A DNA stretch of 64,000 nucleotides from assembly GCF_001189295.1 (NCBI RefSeq), contig NZ_CP012159.1:8292501-8356500 (forward strand), read 5' to 3'. Shown here piece after piece: positions 33,421 through 41,987 of the stretch. The translations under genes were made by a program, and so were the position numbers. How positions within the stretch are numbered: position 1 is the first letter of the stretch; every line of letters starts with the position of its first letter. Source of the stretch: Chondromyces crocatus. GTDB lineage: Bacteria; Myxococcota_A; Polyangia; Polyangiales; Polyangiaceae. Under the pieces are notes generated by a model. It was given only the letters and a program-made list of their open reading frames with translations. It did no database searches and was not told the DNA's origin.

Positions 33421-34366
33421 AAGGACGAGCCTAACACGTGCTGACTCATCGTTTTTGCTCAGCTTTTACCTTCGAGTCCCGGCGCGGCGGGATCCGATCC
33501 AGCGAGCGTCGACGGCTTCACCCGGAGAAGAAAAGATCGGTGATGCGTACGCACACTGTCGCCCTCGACCTTCTTCGGCTCGTCATGATCCGGCCGCGCA
33601 GTGTTCGCCACCTCGCGCCGAACTGCAGCGCGCACCACCGTTCCACGCCTTCATCAGCATGAGGCTCCACGAGAACGCCCCGCCCCGCAGCGGCGCAGGC
33701 CGCGCACCGACTGCATGACGTCGATCCGGTCGGTGTTCTTCATCGAACGCGCCGGGAACAGGCCCGACGCAGCGCTCACATCGCTCTACCACGCATCATG
33801 TCCTCAGCGTGCTCTGTCCACGGACGCGTCGCTCACGCACATGCGTCGCGGCTCGTTCCGGCGCTGCATGCCGCGTCACCCTTGCCTCCACGGCAACCTT
33901 CGTGACCCTACCGCACGCGCTTCATGGCTCGCTGCATCGCCACATGCCGCGTCACCATGCCCGTGCAGCGACCTCCTTCACCCCTTCGCCATCACGGCCT
34001 CTCTCGCCGTCGGCATTCCGACTCGACGCGACACTCTCCCCCCTTACGGGGACGCGCCCCCGGCTGCCTCGATGCCGCACCTGCCAGCGCCCTCCCGCTC
34101 CTCCCACGAGGCCCTCGCGCGCCCTGCAGAACCCGCCTTCCCGAATGAGCGCCCCTCTCGCCCGCATTTCTTGCGCATCCCCCTCACCTCGTCCTCTTCG
34201 GCGCGGCTGTCTGGCACCTACCCGGGGGAATAAGGCACGCCACTCGCGCGTCCAGTCTGAACGTGTGGTGCCTGCGGCCGGCCCACCTTGAGCGAGTTCT
34301 CTCCCACGAGCGGTGGCAAAGCGACGGATCCGTCGATATAAGGACCGCCCAGAAAGGAGCCTCTGA
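33421..34366. other. Gene-free stretch
   Basis: 946 bases with no supported gene. Frames on both strands are Arg/Ser/Pro-rich and broken. Repeated 'catgccgcgtcacc' is seen near 33873 and 33943. Near the end a TATA-like sequence (34335-34342) and AAAGGAG (34353-34359) lead into the peroxiredoxin gene, so its promoter probably lies in the last 100 bases. Confidence 0.55.
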
Positions 34367-35089
34367 ATGTTCACCTCTCGAGAAGGTCAGCGCGTCCCTG
34401 ACGTGACCCTCCGTGTTCGCCAGGACGGCGAATGGAAGGACATCACCACCAAGCAGCTTTTCGGAGGCAAGACGGTCATCGTCTTCGCCCTGCCCGGAGC
34501 TTTCACGCCCACGTGCTCCACGGCGCACGTGCCCCGCTACAACGAACTCTTTCCCGCGTTCCAGGCGCGCGGCGTCGACGAGATCGTCTGTGTCTCCGTC
34601 AACGACTCCTTCGTGATGGACGCCTGGAAGCAGGACCAGAAGGCCGACAAGGTCTCGTTCGTTCCCGATGGGAACGGCGTGTTCTCCGAGGCCATGGGCA
34701 TGCTCGTCGACAAGGCGGACCTCGGCTTCGGCAAGCGCTCGTGGCGCTACTCGATGCTCGTCCGTGATGGCGTGATCGAGAAGCAGTTCATCGAGCCCGA
34801 GAAGCCCGGCGATCCCTACGAGGTCTCGGATGCAGACACCATGCTGCGCCACCTCGGCGGCACCGCGCACCACGACGTCCTGCTCTTCACCAAGCCCGGC
34901 TGCGGTCACTGCGCCCGCGCCAAGCGGCTCCTGGAGGAGAACAAGCTGCCGTATGCCGAGCTGCCCAGCTCCCCCCGCGTGCTCCGCGCCCTCCCGGGCG
35001 GCGGCACGACGCCCCAGGTGTTCGTCGATGGCAAGCACATCGGCGGCGCCGACGAGCTGGAGAAGTGGCTCCAGACGGCTGGCAAGTAA
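34367..35089 (+). CDS. Hybrid peroxiredoxin-glutaredoxin
   Basis: A 240-residue cytoplasmic fusion. Residues 1-160 are a Prx5-type peroxiredoxin that reduces hydrogen peroxide and alkyl hydroperoxides: the peroxidatic Cys50 lies in PGAFTPTCS. Residues 168-240 are a glutaredoxin with redox site CGHC (179-182), which would recycle the peroxiredoxin using glutathione. Hybrid Prx5 proteins of this type are well known (for example in Haemophilus). The site CGHC differs from the more common CPYC/CPFC. AAAGGAG lies seven bases before the ATG. Both active sites are intact. Confidence 0.93.
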   Translation: MFTSREGQRVPDVTLRVRQDGEWKDITTKQLFGGKTVIVFALPGAFTPTCSTAHVPRYNELFPAFQARGVDEIVCVSVNDSFVMDAWKQDQKADKVSFVPDGNGVFSEAMGMLVDKADLGFGKRSWRYSMLVRDGVIEKQFIEPEKPGDPYEVSDADTMLRHLGGTAHHDVLLFTKPGCGHCARAKRLLEENKLPYAELPSSPRVLRALPGGGTTPQVFVDGKHIGGADELEKWLQTAGK

Positions 35090-35300
35090 AGCCGACCGAG
35101 TCCTGTCGGTCGCGACGCAGGGTGCATCGCGCATCCTGCGTCCGCGCTCGAGCTTCCCCCCCTTCATCCCTCACGGCCATCACGCCGAGAACGACGCTCG
35201 AGCTGCCACGCAGCACTCGACGCGCCCTGCGCTCGACCTCACGCGTCATGAGCGACGGAGGTGCGTCCACGGGGCGCCCCAGAGCGCCCGCGCCCAGCGT

Positions 35301-35765
35301 TCAACCTTGCCTGAATCGAGCGATGGTGAGACCAGCCCCCCCGGCAGGGAGCTCCCGCGCCGCCACGTTGATCCCGGCCAGGTAGCGCCACCCCGTCCCA
35401 TCGTGACGAAAGTCCGACAGCTCCACGAACGAGCGATCCCGCCCCCGCTCGAAGATCTTCGCGAGAAACAGCACCCGCGCGACGCCCACCTCGTCGACGT
35501 CCTCCGCGTCGAGCAGCGTGAGCCCCATGTAACGGAGCTGGCCATCCTTGATGGCGCGCGTGTACAGCGTCGCGTCGAGCGCGCGATCTGGATGTGCGGC
35601 GTCCAGCGTGCGCACGAGGTACGCGGCCTCCTTGAGCGCGAACGCCGCATACCGTGAACGAACGAGGGTCCGGGGATCCGGCGGCTCTCCCCCTGCGTGG
35701 AAGGGCGCGCAGCACGCGCGGTAGGACAGGCCGGAAGTGCAGGGACAGAGCTGAGGTTTCGGCAT
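35301..35765 (-). CDS. YchJ/UPF0225 family protein
   Basis: A 154-residue protein. The N-terminal SEC-C-like zinc motif is visible as CPCTSGLSYRACC (about 8-20), followed by 'LVRSRYAAFALKEAAYLVRTL' near 35 and a cystatin/NTF2-like strand-rich region ('GVARVLFLAKIF', 'FVELSDFRHDGTGWRYLAG'), which together are the YchJ pattern. Function is not established. It lies 89 bases from the tRNA-Arg gene on the same strand and converges with the peroxiredoxin gene. Confidence 0.88.
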   Translation of the reverse strand: MPKPQLCPCTSGLSYRACCAPFHAGGEPPDPRTLVRSRYAAFALKEAAYLVRTLDAAHPDRALDATLYTRAIKDGQLRYMGLTLLDAEDVDEVGVARVLFLAKIFERGRDRSFVELSDFRHDGTGWRYLAGINVAARELPAGGAGLTIARFRQG

Positions 35766-35853
35766 GGCTCGCGGCGCTGGGGTCAGTTGGCGCGGCCCCT
35801 CGCCGTCATCATCCTGCCGGCTGCCGGGAGAGAGGCCATCCTCTCGAAATCAC

Positions 35854-35930
35854 TGGCACGCCCGGCAGGATTCGAACCTGCGACCCGCGGCTTAGAAGGC
35901 CGCTGCTCTATCCAGCTGAGCTACGGGCGC
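35854..35930 (-). tRNA. tRNA-Arg (anticodon TCT)
   Basis: 77 nucleotides including the encoded 3' CCA. The cloverleaf is clear: seven-pair acceptor stem (first pair G-U), D-arm GCTC/GAGC, anticodon arm GCGGC-CTTCTAA-GCCGC with TCT, a five-base variable region and the TTCGAAT T-loop. Position agrees with Arg (AGA/AGG reading). It lies between ychJ-like and uppS on the same strand. Confidence 0.97.
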
Positions 35931-36017
35931 GTGCGACGCGGGCCCCTCGTAGCGCATCACGGGCTCAGAATCGAGCTTTCGCGAAAGCTCCCGACATTTC
36001 GCACGAGCCCCTGCTCC

Positions 36018-36755
36018 TCAAGGCACCGCGACGCGGCCGGCTTGCTCGCCCGTGCGGCCGTAACGCCGCTGGCGACGGCCATACGCAGCGAGGGCTTGGT
36101 CGAGCACGGACTCGTCGAAGTCGGGCCAGAGCACGTCGGAGAAGAACAGCTCCGCGTACGCGGACTCGTAGAGCAAGAAGTCGCTGAGCCGCTTCTCTCC
36201 ACCCGTGCGCACGATGAGATCCGGGTCGGGCAACTCGCTCGTGGTGAGGAAGCTGCGCAGCGACGCCTCGTTGATCTCCTCGGGGATCACCAGCCCGGCC
36301 TGGGCGCGCGCGGCGAGGGTCCGCATCGCGTTCACCATGTCGCGCCTCCCGCCGTAGCTCAGCGCCAGCGCGAGGGTCATCGCCGTACCACCACGGGTCG
36401 CTTCGACCATGTGCTCCACCGCACGGCGGGTGAGCGTGGGAAGCTCGTCCAGATCGCCGATGACCTGCACGGCCACGCCCCTGCGGATGCACTCCTCGCG
36501 TTCACTCTCGGCGAACTCGAGGCAAACCCGCATCAGACCATCAATCTCGTCCTTGGGTCGCGCCCAGTTGGCGACGCTGAAGGCATAGAGGGTGAGGTTG
36601 GGGATCCCACGCTCCCTGCACGAACGCACGGCGAGGCGCACGGCCTTCAGCCCTTCTTCGTGTCCCTTCGGGCGCGGGAGGCCGCGCGTCGACGCCCAGC
36701 GACCGTTTCCATCGAGGATGATCGCGATGTGCCTGGGAAGGTTGGGATGCGCCAT
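36018..36755 (-). CDS. uppS: Isoprenyl transferase (undecaprenyl diphosphate synthase)
   Basis: A 245-residue cytoplasmic cis-prenyltransferase that builds undecaprenyl diphosphate, the lipid carrier for cell-wall and surface polysaccharide. Catalytic Asp15 in ILDGNGRWA; 'GHEEGLKAVR', 'LTLYAFSVANWARP', 'LALSYGGRRD' and the conserved C-terminal 'DPDLIVRTGGEKRLSDFLLYESAYAE' segment (with Arg-Thr-Gly) are all present. ATG at 36755 has AAGGA eight bases upstream and gives normal length; a GTG ten codons earlier is less likely. No cdsA or dxr follows, unlike many genomes. Confidence 0.95.
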   Translation of the reverse strand: MAHPNLPRHIAIILDGNGRWASTRGLPRPKGHEEGLKAVRLAVRSCRERGIPNLTLYAFSVANWARPKDEIDGLMRVCLEFAESEREECIRRGVAVQVIGDLDELPTLTRRAVEHMVEATRGGTAMTLALALSYGGRRDMVNAMRTLAARAQAGLVIPEEINEASLRSFLTTSELPDPDLIVRTGGEKRLSDFLLYESAYAELFFSDVLWPDFDESVLDQALAAYGRRQRRYGRTGEQAGRVAVP

Positions 36756-37015
36756 GAGCAGGTCCTTCTGGAAGTATGTTTTCACTCTGCACCAGAAACG
36801 CGCCTGACAGGCGCGGGTCCGATGGTGCCCTCATGGAGGTTTCGTGGAGGCGGAGCAGGCTGGCCCACGAGGGTGAAAACACACTGTCTTTGTGGAGGGT
36901 GCCATCGTCGCCGGGAAGGGCCCAGCAAATCCGCCTGGATCGGCGCACGGGCAGCCCCGAGCATGCTTCCGGAGGTGTCCCAGGCAGCGCGCGGGCGGCG
37001 CGCAGGCTGGAATCC

Positions 37016-38386
37016 TCACGCTGCAGGCAAAGAAAGCTGGACCTCCACGTCGGGAGGCCCACGCTCGATGCACTCGGCCGACCCACTGTGGGCTTCGGCG
37101 ATTGCCCTCACGATCGCCAGGCCGAGCCCGGTGCCACCTTTGTCGGCCCGCGTGGTCACGAAGCGTCGGAACATCCGCCCCGCGATGTGACGCGCGATCT
37201 GACCTCGGCTCTTCACCGACAGGAGCACCTTGCTGTCCGCGCGCGTGAGCGCGACCCGCACCGGCGCCTCTGGATCGCCGTGCATCCGCGCGTTGTCGAG
37301 CAGGTTGTCCAGCGCGCGACCCAGCCACAGGGCGTCACCCCGCACGATCGCGCCCGCACCGGTCACCACCACGGCGCTCCCCCGCTCGCGCGCGCGGTCC
37401 GCTGCCGCCTCGGCCACGCTCATCAGATCCACCACCTCCATCTGCTCCACACCGCGCGCCTCCATCCGCGCGAGCGACAGCAGATCCCCGAGCATCGCCT
37501 CGATGCGCGCCGTCGCCTCCTGGATGCGGCCCACGAAGCGCGTCGCCTCCTCTCGATCATCGAGCGCGCCGCCCTCCAGCACCTCCGCGCTCGCCCGGAT
37601 CGCGGCCACCGGGTTCTTCAGCTCGTGCGAGAGATCGGCGGCGAACGTCTCGACGAACGGCCTGCCCTCCAGATCGCGGCGCATGGTATCGATCGCGCGC
37701 GCGAGCCGCTGCACCTCGCGCCCATGCGCAGGTGGCGGCGGCGCCCTCCGCTCCCCCTCGCTCACGCGCACGGCGAAGTCGGTGAGCGACTCGATGGGCG
37801 CGGCGATCGCGCGCCCGATGATCAGCGACGACACCGCGGCGGCGGCGACCAGCACCGTGCTGAGCACCAGGATGGGCGGCGCGAAGTCGGCGACCATCCG
37901 CTCCACCACGATCGTCGGCTTGACCACGCGCACCGCCCCCACCCGCTCGCCGCGCACCAGCACCGGCGCGGTGACGAAGACGTTCCCTGGCTCCCCCGGG
38001 GAGGGGCCGCTCGACCTCACCGTCCTCCCCTCTGGATCGAGCAGCGCCAGGTTCAGCACCACGTCGAGCCCCCCCGCGTCGACGCTGCGCACATCCTCGA
38101 GGCGCACACCCCGCGTCTCGATCTCCATCGCCACCACGGCCGCGAACACCGCCGCCTCGTCACGCGCCGACCCCTCCGCGAGGAAACGCGCGCGCGCCTC
38201 GATACGATCGATGACCAGCACCCCCAGGCCCAGGGCGAAGGCGCCGATCACCGCGCCGAGCGCGATGAAGATCTGCATCCGGACGCTCATCCCGGCGGTG
38301 CGCGTCCGCACCAGGCGCGAGACGAAGATGGCGACGAGGAGGATGAGACAGATCGCGGCGGCCGCCGTGATGACCAGCCGGATCAT
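37016..38386 (-). CDS. Sensor histidine kinase with abnormal G1 box
   Basis: A 456-residue inner-membrane kinase paired with the adjacent regulator. Membrane helices at about 4-24, 38-60 and 171-192 bracket a sensor region (about 65-165); HAMP-like segment near 195-240. The phosphoacceptor His254 is in DLSHELKNP, and the ATPase domain has the N-box (DNLLDNA, 360-366) and a G2 box (GGTGLGLA, 417-424). The G1 box normally reading DxGxG is instead KSRGQI (392-397) with a one-residue deletion, so ATP binding may be altered. ATG overlaps the regulator's stop (ATGA). The layout resembles CreC-like kinases. Confidence 0.9.
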   Translation of the reverse strand: MIRLVITAAAAICLILLVAIFVSRLVRTRTAGMSVRMQIFIALGAVIGAFALGLGVLVIDRIEARARFLAEGSARDEAAVFAAVVAMEIETRGVRLEDVRSVDAGGLDVVLNLALLDPEGRTVRSSGPSPGEPGNVFVTAPVLVRGERVGAVRVVKPTIVVERMVADFAPPILVLSTVLVAAAAVSSLIIGRAIAAPIESLTDFAVRVSEGERRAPPPPAHGREVQRLARAIDTMRRDLEGRPFVETFAADLSHELKNPVAAIRASAEVLEGGALDDREEATRFVGRIQEATARIEAMLGDLLSLARMEARGVEQMEVVDLMSVAEAAADRARERGSAVVVTGAGAIVRGDALWLGRALDNLLDNARMHGDPEAPVRVALTRADSKVLLSVKSRGQIARHIAGRMFRRFVTTRADKGGTGLGLAIVRAIAEAHSGSAECIERGPPDVEVQLSLPAA

Positions 38387-39120
38387 GCTTCTCCCTTGCT
38401 CCCCTCCCCGTCCTGCGCGGGCCGATCCGTCACCCGGTAGCCCACCCCGCGCACGGTCTCGATGAGCGCCGCGTCTCCCCCCGCCTCCACCACCTTCTTC
38501 CGCAGCGCCTTCACGTGCGAGTCGATGGTCCGATCCGTGATCGCGAACCCGTCTCCCCACACGCGATCGATGAGCTGCGGCCGGGTGAACACCCGCCCTG
38601 GCGCGGCCAGCATGCAGGCGAGCAGATCGAACTCCACCCGGGTGAGATCGACCTCCTGACCACGCACGTGAGCCCGCCGCGTCGACTCGTCGACCTGGAG
38701 CGCGAGGGGCGCCGCCACGGGCGCCGGGGGCAGATCCGACGGCGCCGTCGCCACGGCGTGCCCCGCGGCGCGCCGCAGCACCGCCCGGACCCTGGCCACC
38801 ACCTCGCGGGGGGAGAACGGCTTCGTCACGTAGTCATCGGCGCCGGTCTCCAGCGCAGCGACCCGATCCGCCTCGCTGTCACGGCTGGAGAGCACGATGA
38901 TCGCCGGCCCGGCTGCGCTCCGCCGCGCCAGGCTCAGCAGCTCGAAGCCGCTCCCGTCGGGCAGCGTCAGATCCAGGATCACCAGATCGGCCCGAGGCAG
39001 CTCGCGCTCCGCGTCCGCAAGCGTGTTGACCACGGTGGTGCCGAAGCCGTCGCGCCGCAGAAAAAAGGCAATCGACTCCGCGATCGCCGGCTCGTCCTCG
39101 ACCACCAGGACCTTCGCCAT
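38383..39120 (-). CDS. OmpR-family response regulator (CreB-like)
   Basis: A 245-residue DNA-binding regulator. Receiver domain 1-118: acidic pocket Glu8-Asp9, phosphorylation Asp50 (VILDLTLPDGS), Lys100 (DDYVTKPFSPREV). The winged-helix domain spans about 148-238 with 'FTRPQLIDRVWGDGFAITDRTIDSHVKALRKK' and 'GVGYR'. The receiver wording is closest to CreB-type regulators, but that is a weak call. Its stop overlaps the start of the histidine kinase gene, so the pair is coupled. Probable targets cannot be seen. Confidence 0.92.
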   Translation of the reverse strand: MAKVLVVEDEPAIAESIAFFLRRDGFGTTVVNTLADAERELPRADLVILDLTLPDGSGFELLSLARRSAAGPAIIVLSSRDSEADRVAALETGADDYVTKPFSPREVVARVRAVLRRAAGHAVATAPSDLPPAPVAAPLALQVDESTRRAHVRGQEVDLTRVEFDLLACMLAAPGRVFTRPQLIDRVWGDGFAITDRTIDSHVKALRKKVVEAGGDAALIETVRGVGYRVTDRPAQDGEGSKGEA

Positions 39121-39171
39121 CGGCGCGAGCCTAGCGGAAACCAGAGGCCGTGCGCACCGCTCGACGCACGC

Positions 39172-39756
39172 CTACCTGGCGACGGCCGCGTCCACGATCT
39201 CCCGGACCGCCGTGAGCAGCAGCTCGTAACCACCGGGATGAGGATGCGCCCCGGCGAGGTGGACCACGACACCACCACGCGCCCGCAGCTCCAGGTGCCC
39301 TTGAAACCCTCGTTGCGCGAGCAGCCGTCGGAGCCGCGGGTGGAACGCCGCCGCCGCCACCTCGGGCGACGACGCGAACGTCGCCGCGTGCTCGTCCCAC
39401 GCCGGATCACCGATCTTCACCGGGATGGGCGGCGGCCCTTCGAGAAAGATCGCCCGCGTGGTGAAGTGTTCACCGAAGCGCACCGCGGCCCGCCGCTGGA
39501 CGCCGTTGTGCACGGCGAACCCGAGCAACGTGCGCTCCAGCGGCACCTCACCTTCGGCGGCGTACCACGGCTCCACGATGCAGATGTGGCCTCCATACGC
39601 CGTCCACGTGCAGGCGTTGTAGTACGTACCCGGCGGCGTGAGGGTGACGTACGGCTCCCACTGTCGAAACCACCCCTCGTCGGGGTGCGCGACGTAGGAC
39701 AGGTGGCGCGAAGCAGCCCAGTGCGCGATGGCTTCGGATCCGAACGGCAACGGCAT
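39172..39756 (-). CDS. Unknown 194-residue protein
   Basis: No family recognised. It is Trp/His/Tyr-rich in the first 70 residues ('WFRQWEPYVTLTPPGTYYNACTWTAYGGHI') with a strand-rich pattern and no signal peptide or membrane helix. The pattern 'RFGEHFTTRAIFLEGPPP' lies near 93-110. It sits between the two-component regulator and the divergent Pro/Gly-rich gene. Because the sequence is not Arg/Ser-biased like shadow frames and has steady strands, it is likely a real cytoplasmic protein. Confidence 0.6.
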   Translation of the reverse strand: MPLPFGSEAIAHWAASRHLSYVAHPDEGWFRQWEPYVTLTPPGTYYNACTWTAYGGHICIVEPWYAAEGEVPLERTLLGFAVHNGVQRRAAVRFGEHFTTRAIFLEGPPPIPVKIGDPAWDEHAATFASSPEVAAAAFHPRLRRLLAQRGFQGHLELRARGGVVVHLAGAHPHPGGYELLLTAVREIVDAAVAR

Positions 39757-39852
39757 GACGACCTCGATCTAACCTCATCCGGGTCGTGCGTGACGCACAT
39801 CGCGCCGAAGACCCTTGCCACGACGCCGACGCATCTGGTCCCCTCGGGGATC

Positions 39853-40737
39853 ATGCAGCAGCCCCCTGGGTATCCGCCACCGCCCGGAGGCGCTTACGGT
39901 CCGCCGGGTCCACCCCCTGGCGGAGGTCATGGTCCTCCAGGCGGAGGGTTCGGCCCTCCGGGCTACGGCCACCCAGGCGGCCCCCACGGACCGGGAGGCT
40001 TCGGCCATGGCCCCCCGGGTGGCGGCAATGTTCCCCCGGGTGGCCCGTTTGGACCCCCGGGCTATTTCCCTCCCGGCGCAGGTCACCCCGGTGGCCATCA
40101 AGGCCCCCCGGGCGGCGGGTATGGCCCGCCCCCTCCACGGAAAGAGGGCACCTCGATCGCGGTCATCGCCCTCATCGCGTTGATCGGCTTCGGTGTCTTC
40201 GGCCTGGGAGGCTGCCTCGTCTGCTTCTACCTGGGAGCGTCCACATCGCCGACGTCGACGCCGACGGCCTCTTCCACCACCCCCACCGTCGCGCCGACTG
40301 CCACCGAGACCTCGACCTGGATCACGAGCGAGCGGCCGTTCGTGAAGTTCCTCGCCCCGCCCCGCTGGGACAAAGCGCTCAAGGACGACTGGGGGGTCTT
40401 CACCTCGCCGGACGGCCAGGCCGTCTTCGCCTTCACCACCTTCAGCCGCCCGGGCGAGTCCACCGCGCGCCTGAGCAGGGCCGCGTGGGCCCTCGGCGTG
40501 ACGGACATCCAGTGGGGCTCGCCCTCCACCGGGACCATCGGCGAAGAGAAGTTCAGCGCGCGCACGGGCGAGGGCACGTGCAACTTCAACGGCCCGGGTG
40601 GCTACATCTGGTACGCCACGGTCAACCCCGGATCCGTCGAGCAGATCCTCCTCATCTACACGGTCAGCGCGAAGGGCGACCGCTCGCACAAGGACGCGGC
40701 GCTCACCTCGGTCCGCTCCCTCAGGCGACGCCCCTGA
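39853..40737 (+). CDS. Single-pass membrane protein with Pro/Gly-rich N-terminus
   Basis: A 294-residue protein. Residues 1-95 are almost entirely Pro/Gly repeats of the type 'GPPGGG', likely a disordered cytoplasmic part. One membrane helix lies at about 101-127 with two Cys near its end (CLVC). After a Thr/Ser/Pro linker the outer domain (about 155-294) is a globular alpha/beta domain ('PFVKFLAPPRWDKAL', 'VFAFTTFSRPGEST', 'YIWYATVNPGSVEQILLIYTV') not assigned to a family. ATG has GGGGA six bases upstream. The layout resembles the membrane/tail protein after the Ser/Thr kinase, without the Thr runs. Confidence 0.75.
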   Translation: MQQPPGYPPPPGGAYGPPGPPPGGGHGPPGGGFGPPGYGHPGGPHGPGGFGHGPPGGGNVPPGGPFGPPGYFPPGAGHPGGHQGPPGGGYGPPPPRKEGTSIAVIALIALIGFGVFGLGGCLVCFYLGASTSPTSTPTASSTTPTVAPTATETSTWITSERPFVKFLAPPRWDKALKDDWGVFTSPDGQAVFAFTTFSRPGESTARLSRAAWALGVTDIQWGSPSTGTIGEEKFSARTGEGTCNFNGPGGYIWYATVNPGSVEQILLIYTVSAKGDRSHKDAALTSVRSLRRRP

Positions 40738-40866
40738 TGACCGCTCGCCGCGACGAGGCCGACCTCGTCGCTTCGAAAAGCGAGCGACGTCCCCGGCCGC
40801 ATGCATGAGCCCACGTCATTGTGGTCTCCGTGAGCGCCGCCCTGGCGGCGCTCGGGTCCGCCATCG

Positions 40867-41787
40867 TCAGAACGAGCCGGAGATCGACAGGCCGCCGAAG
40901 CCGTACCCCACCGAAGGCGCAATGTCGATCGAGGGGCCAGGAGGCGGCGCAGCCTCGCTGCCCTGCGACCCACCGCCTCCGTTCGCCGACGACGCCGTAC
41001 CCGAGGCCCCCTGTGTCGGGTAGACCGGCACCGGCTTGTTGAAGATGAAGTGCCAGGCGAGGCCACCACCGACCGCCAGCGCGCCCGCGCCCATCACCAC
41101 CCCGCCGATGGCCACTTGACTGCGACCTCGGTTGCCCTTGTCGGCGACCACGGGATCGCAGTTCGTCCGGCCACCACCGCAGTCCTTCTCGGCAGCCGAG
41201 ATCGTGGAGAGCCCGATCGGGAGCAAGATCGCTCCCACGGCGACGGCCGCACCACCCGCGCCCGCGAGCACCAGCGGCGCATAGCCATAGGGGCGCACCA
41301 TCTCCGGCTGGGGAGGCGGCGGTTTCACCACGACCGGCGGCGGTGTGGTCGTGACCGGCGGCGGCGTCCGACGCTCCTGCTCCGCCTTCAGGACAGCCTG
41401 CAGGTTCTGCACGCGCTCCTGGATGGTCAGCGCGTCCGGCGCGTCCGGCGCCCGCGTCAAGTACGTCTCGAGGGTCGCGACCGCCGCGGCCCGGTCCCCC
41501 TTCCGCTCGTACGCGCTGGCGATGTTGATCAGCACGCCGTGGGCGGTGCAGTCGAACTCATAAGCGTCGTTCCAGTAGCGGATCGCGCGGTCGTAGTCCG
41601 CCCGCTCATAGAACTGGATGGCCGCCTTGTGCGCCCCTTTCGCTCCCTCCAGGTCCGCCTCGGTGGGCGTCCGGGTACAGATGGGATCGTCAGCGGCCGG
41701 CATGGTGGGCTCTTGCGCAAGGGCCCAGCCGGTCGCGAGGAGCACTCCAGCGCCGAGACCGACCCGACAAGCGCGCATCACCCGCAT
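40867..41787 (-). CDS. Exported TPR protein with Pro-rich linker and membrane segments
   Basis: A 306-residue protein. Signal peptide at about 1-25 (ending 'WALAQ'). Residues 40-125 form TPR repeats ('KAAIQFYERADYDRAIRYWNDAYEFDCTAHGVLINIASAYERKGDRAAAVATLETYL'-type pattern in two to three helical pairs). A Pro-rich linker (about 140-165) precedes two hydrophobic Gly/Ala stretches at about 173-195 and 220-245 and a Gly-rich strand end. This layout is common in uncharacterised myxobacterial envelope proteins. ATG at 41787 has GGAGGT eight bases upstream. It is divergent from the NtrC-type regulator gene. Confidence 0.75.
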   Translation of the reverse strand: MRVMRACRVGLGAGVLLATGWALAQEPTMPAADDPICTRTPTEADLEGAKGAHKAAIQFYERADYDRAIRYWNDAYEFDCTAHGVLINIASAYERKGDRAAAVATLETYLTRAPDAPDALTIQERVQNLQAVLKAEQERRTPPPVTTTPPPVVVKPPPPQPEMVRPYGYAPLVLAGAGGAAVAVGAILLPIGLSTISAAEKDCGGGRTNCDPVVADKGNRGRSQVAIGGVVMGAGALAVGGGLAWHFIFNKPVPVYPTQGASGTASSANGGGGSQGSEAAPPPGPSIDIAPSVGYGFGGLSISGSF

Positions 41788-41987
41788 GCGTTCCACCTCC
41801 AAAGGAGCGGCGGCAGCATACTTACGAGGCACGGTAGCCGCGAGAAAAACGTATAGCTTTCGGAACAAAGCGGACCTGCCTCGGCAAAGGAGCCACGGGA
41901 GAGAGGAAGGAGCCCGGCCGCCTTCGGCGTCATCCATGCGTCGAGCGGGCCTCGAACCCCTCGGGTTCTGGTACGCTGCCGGCCGTG

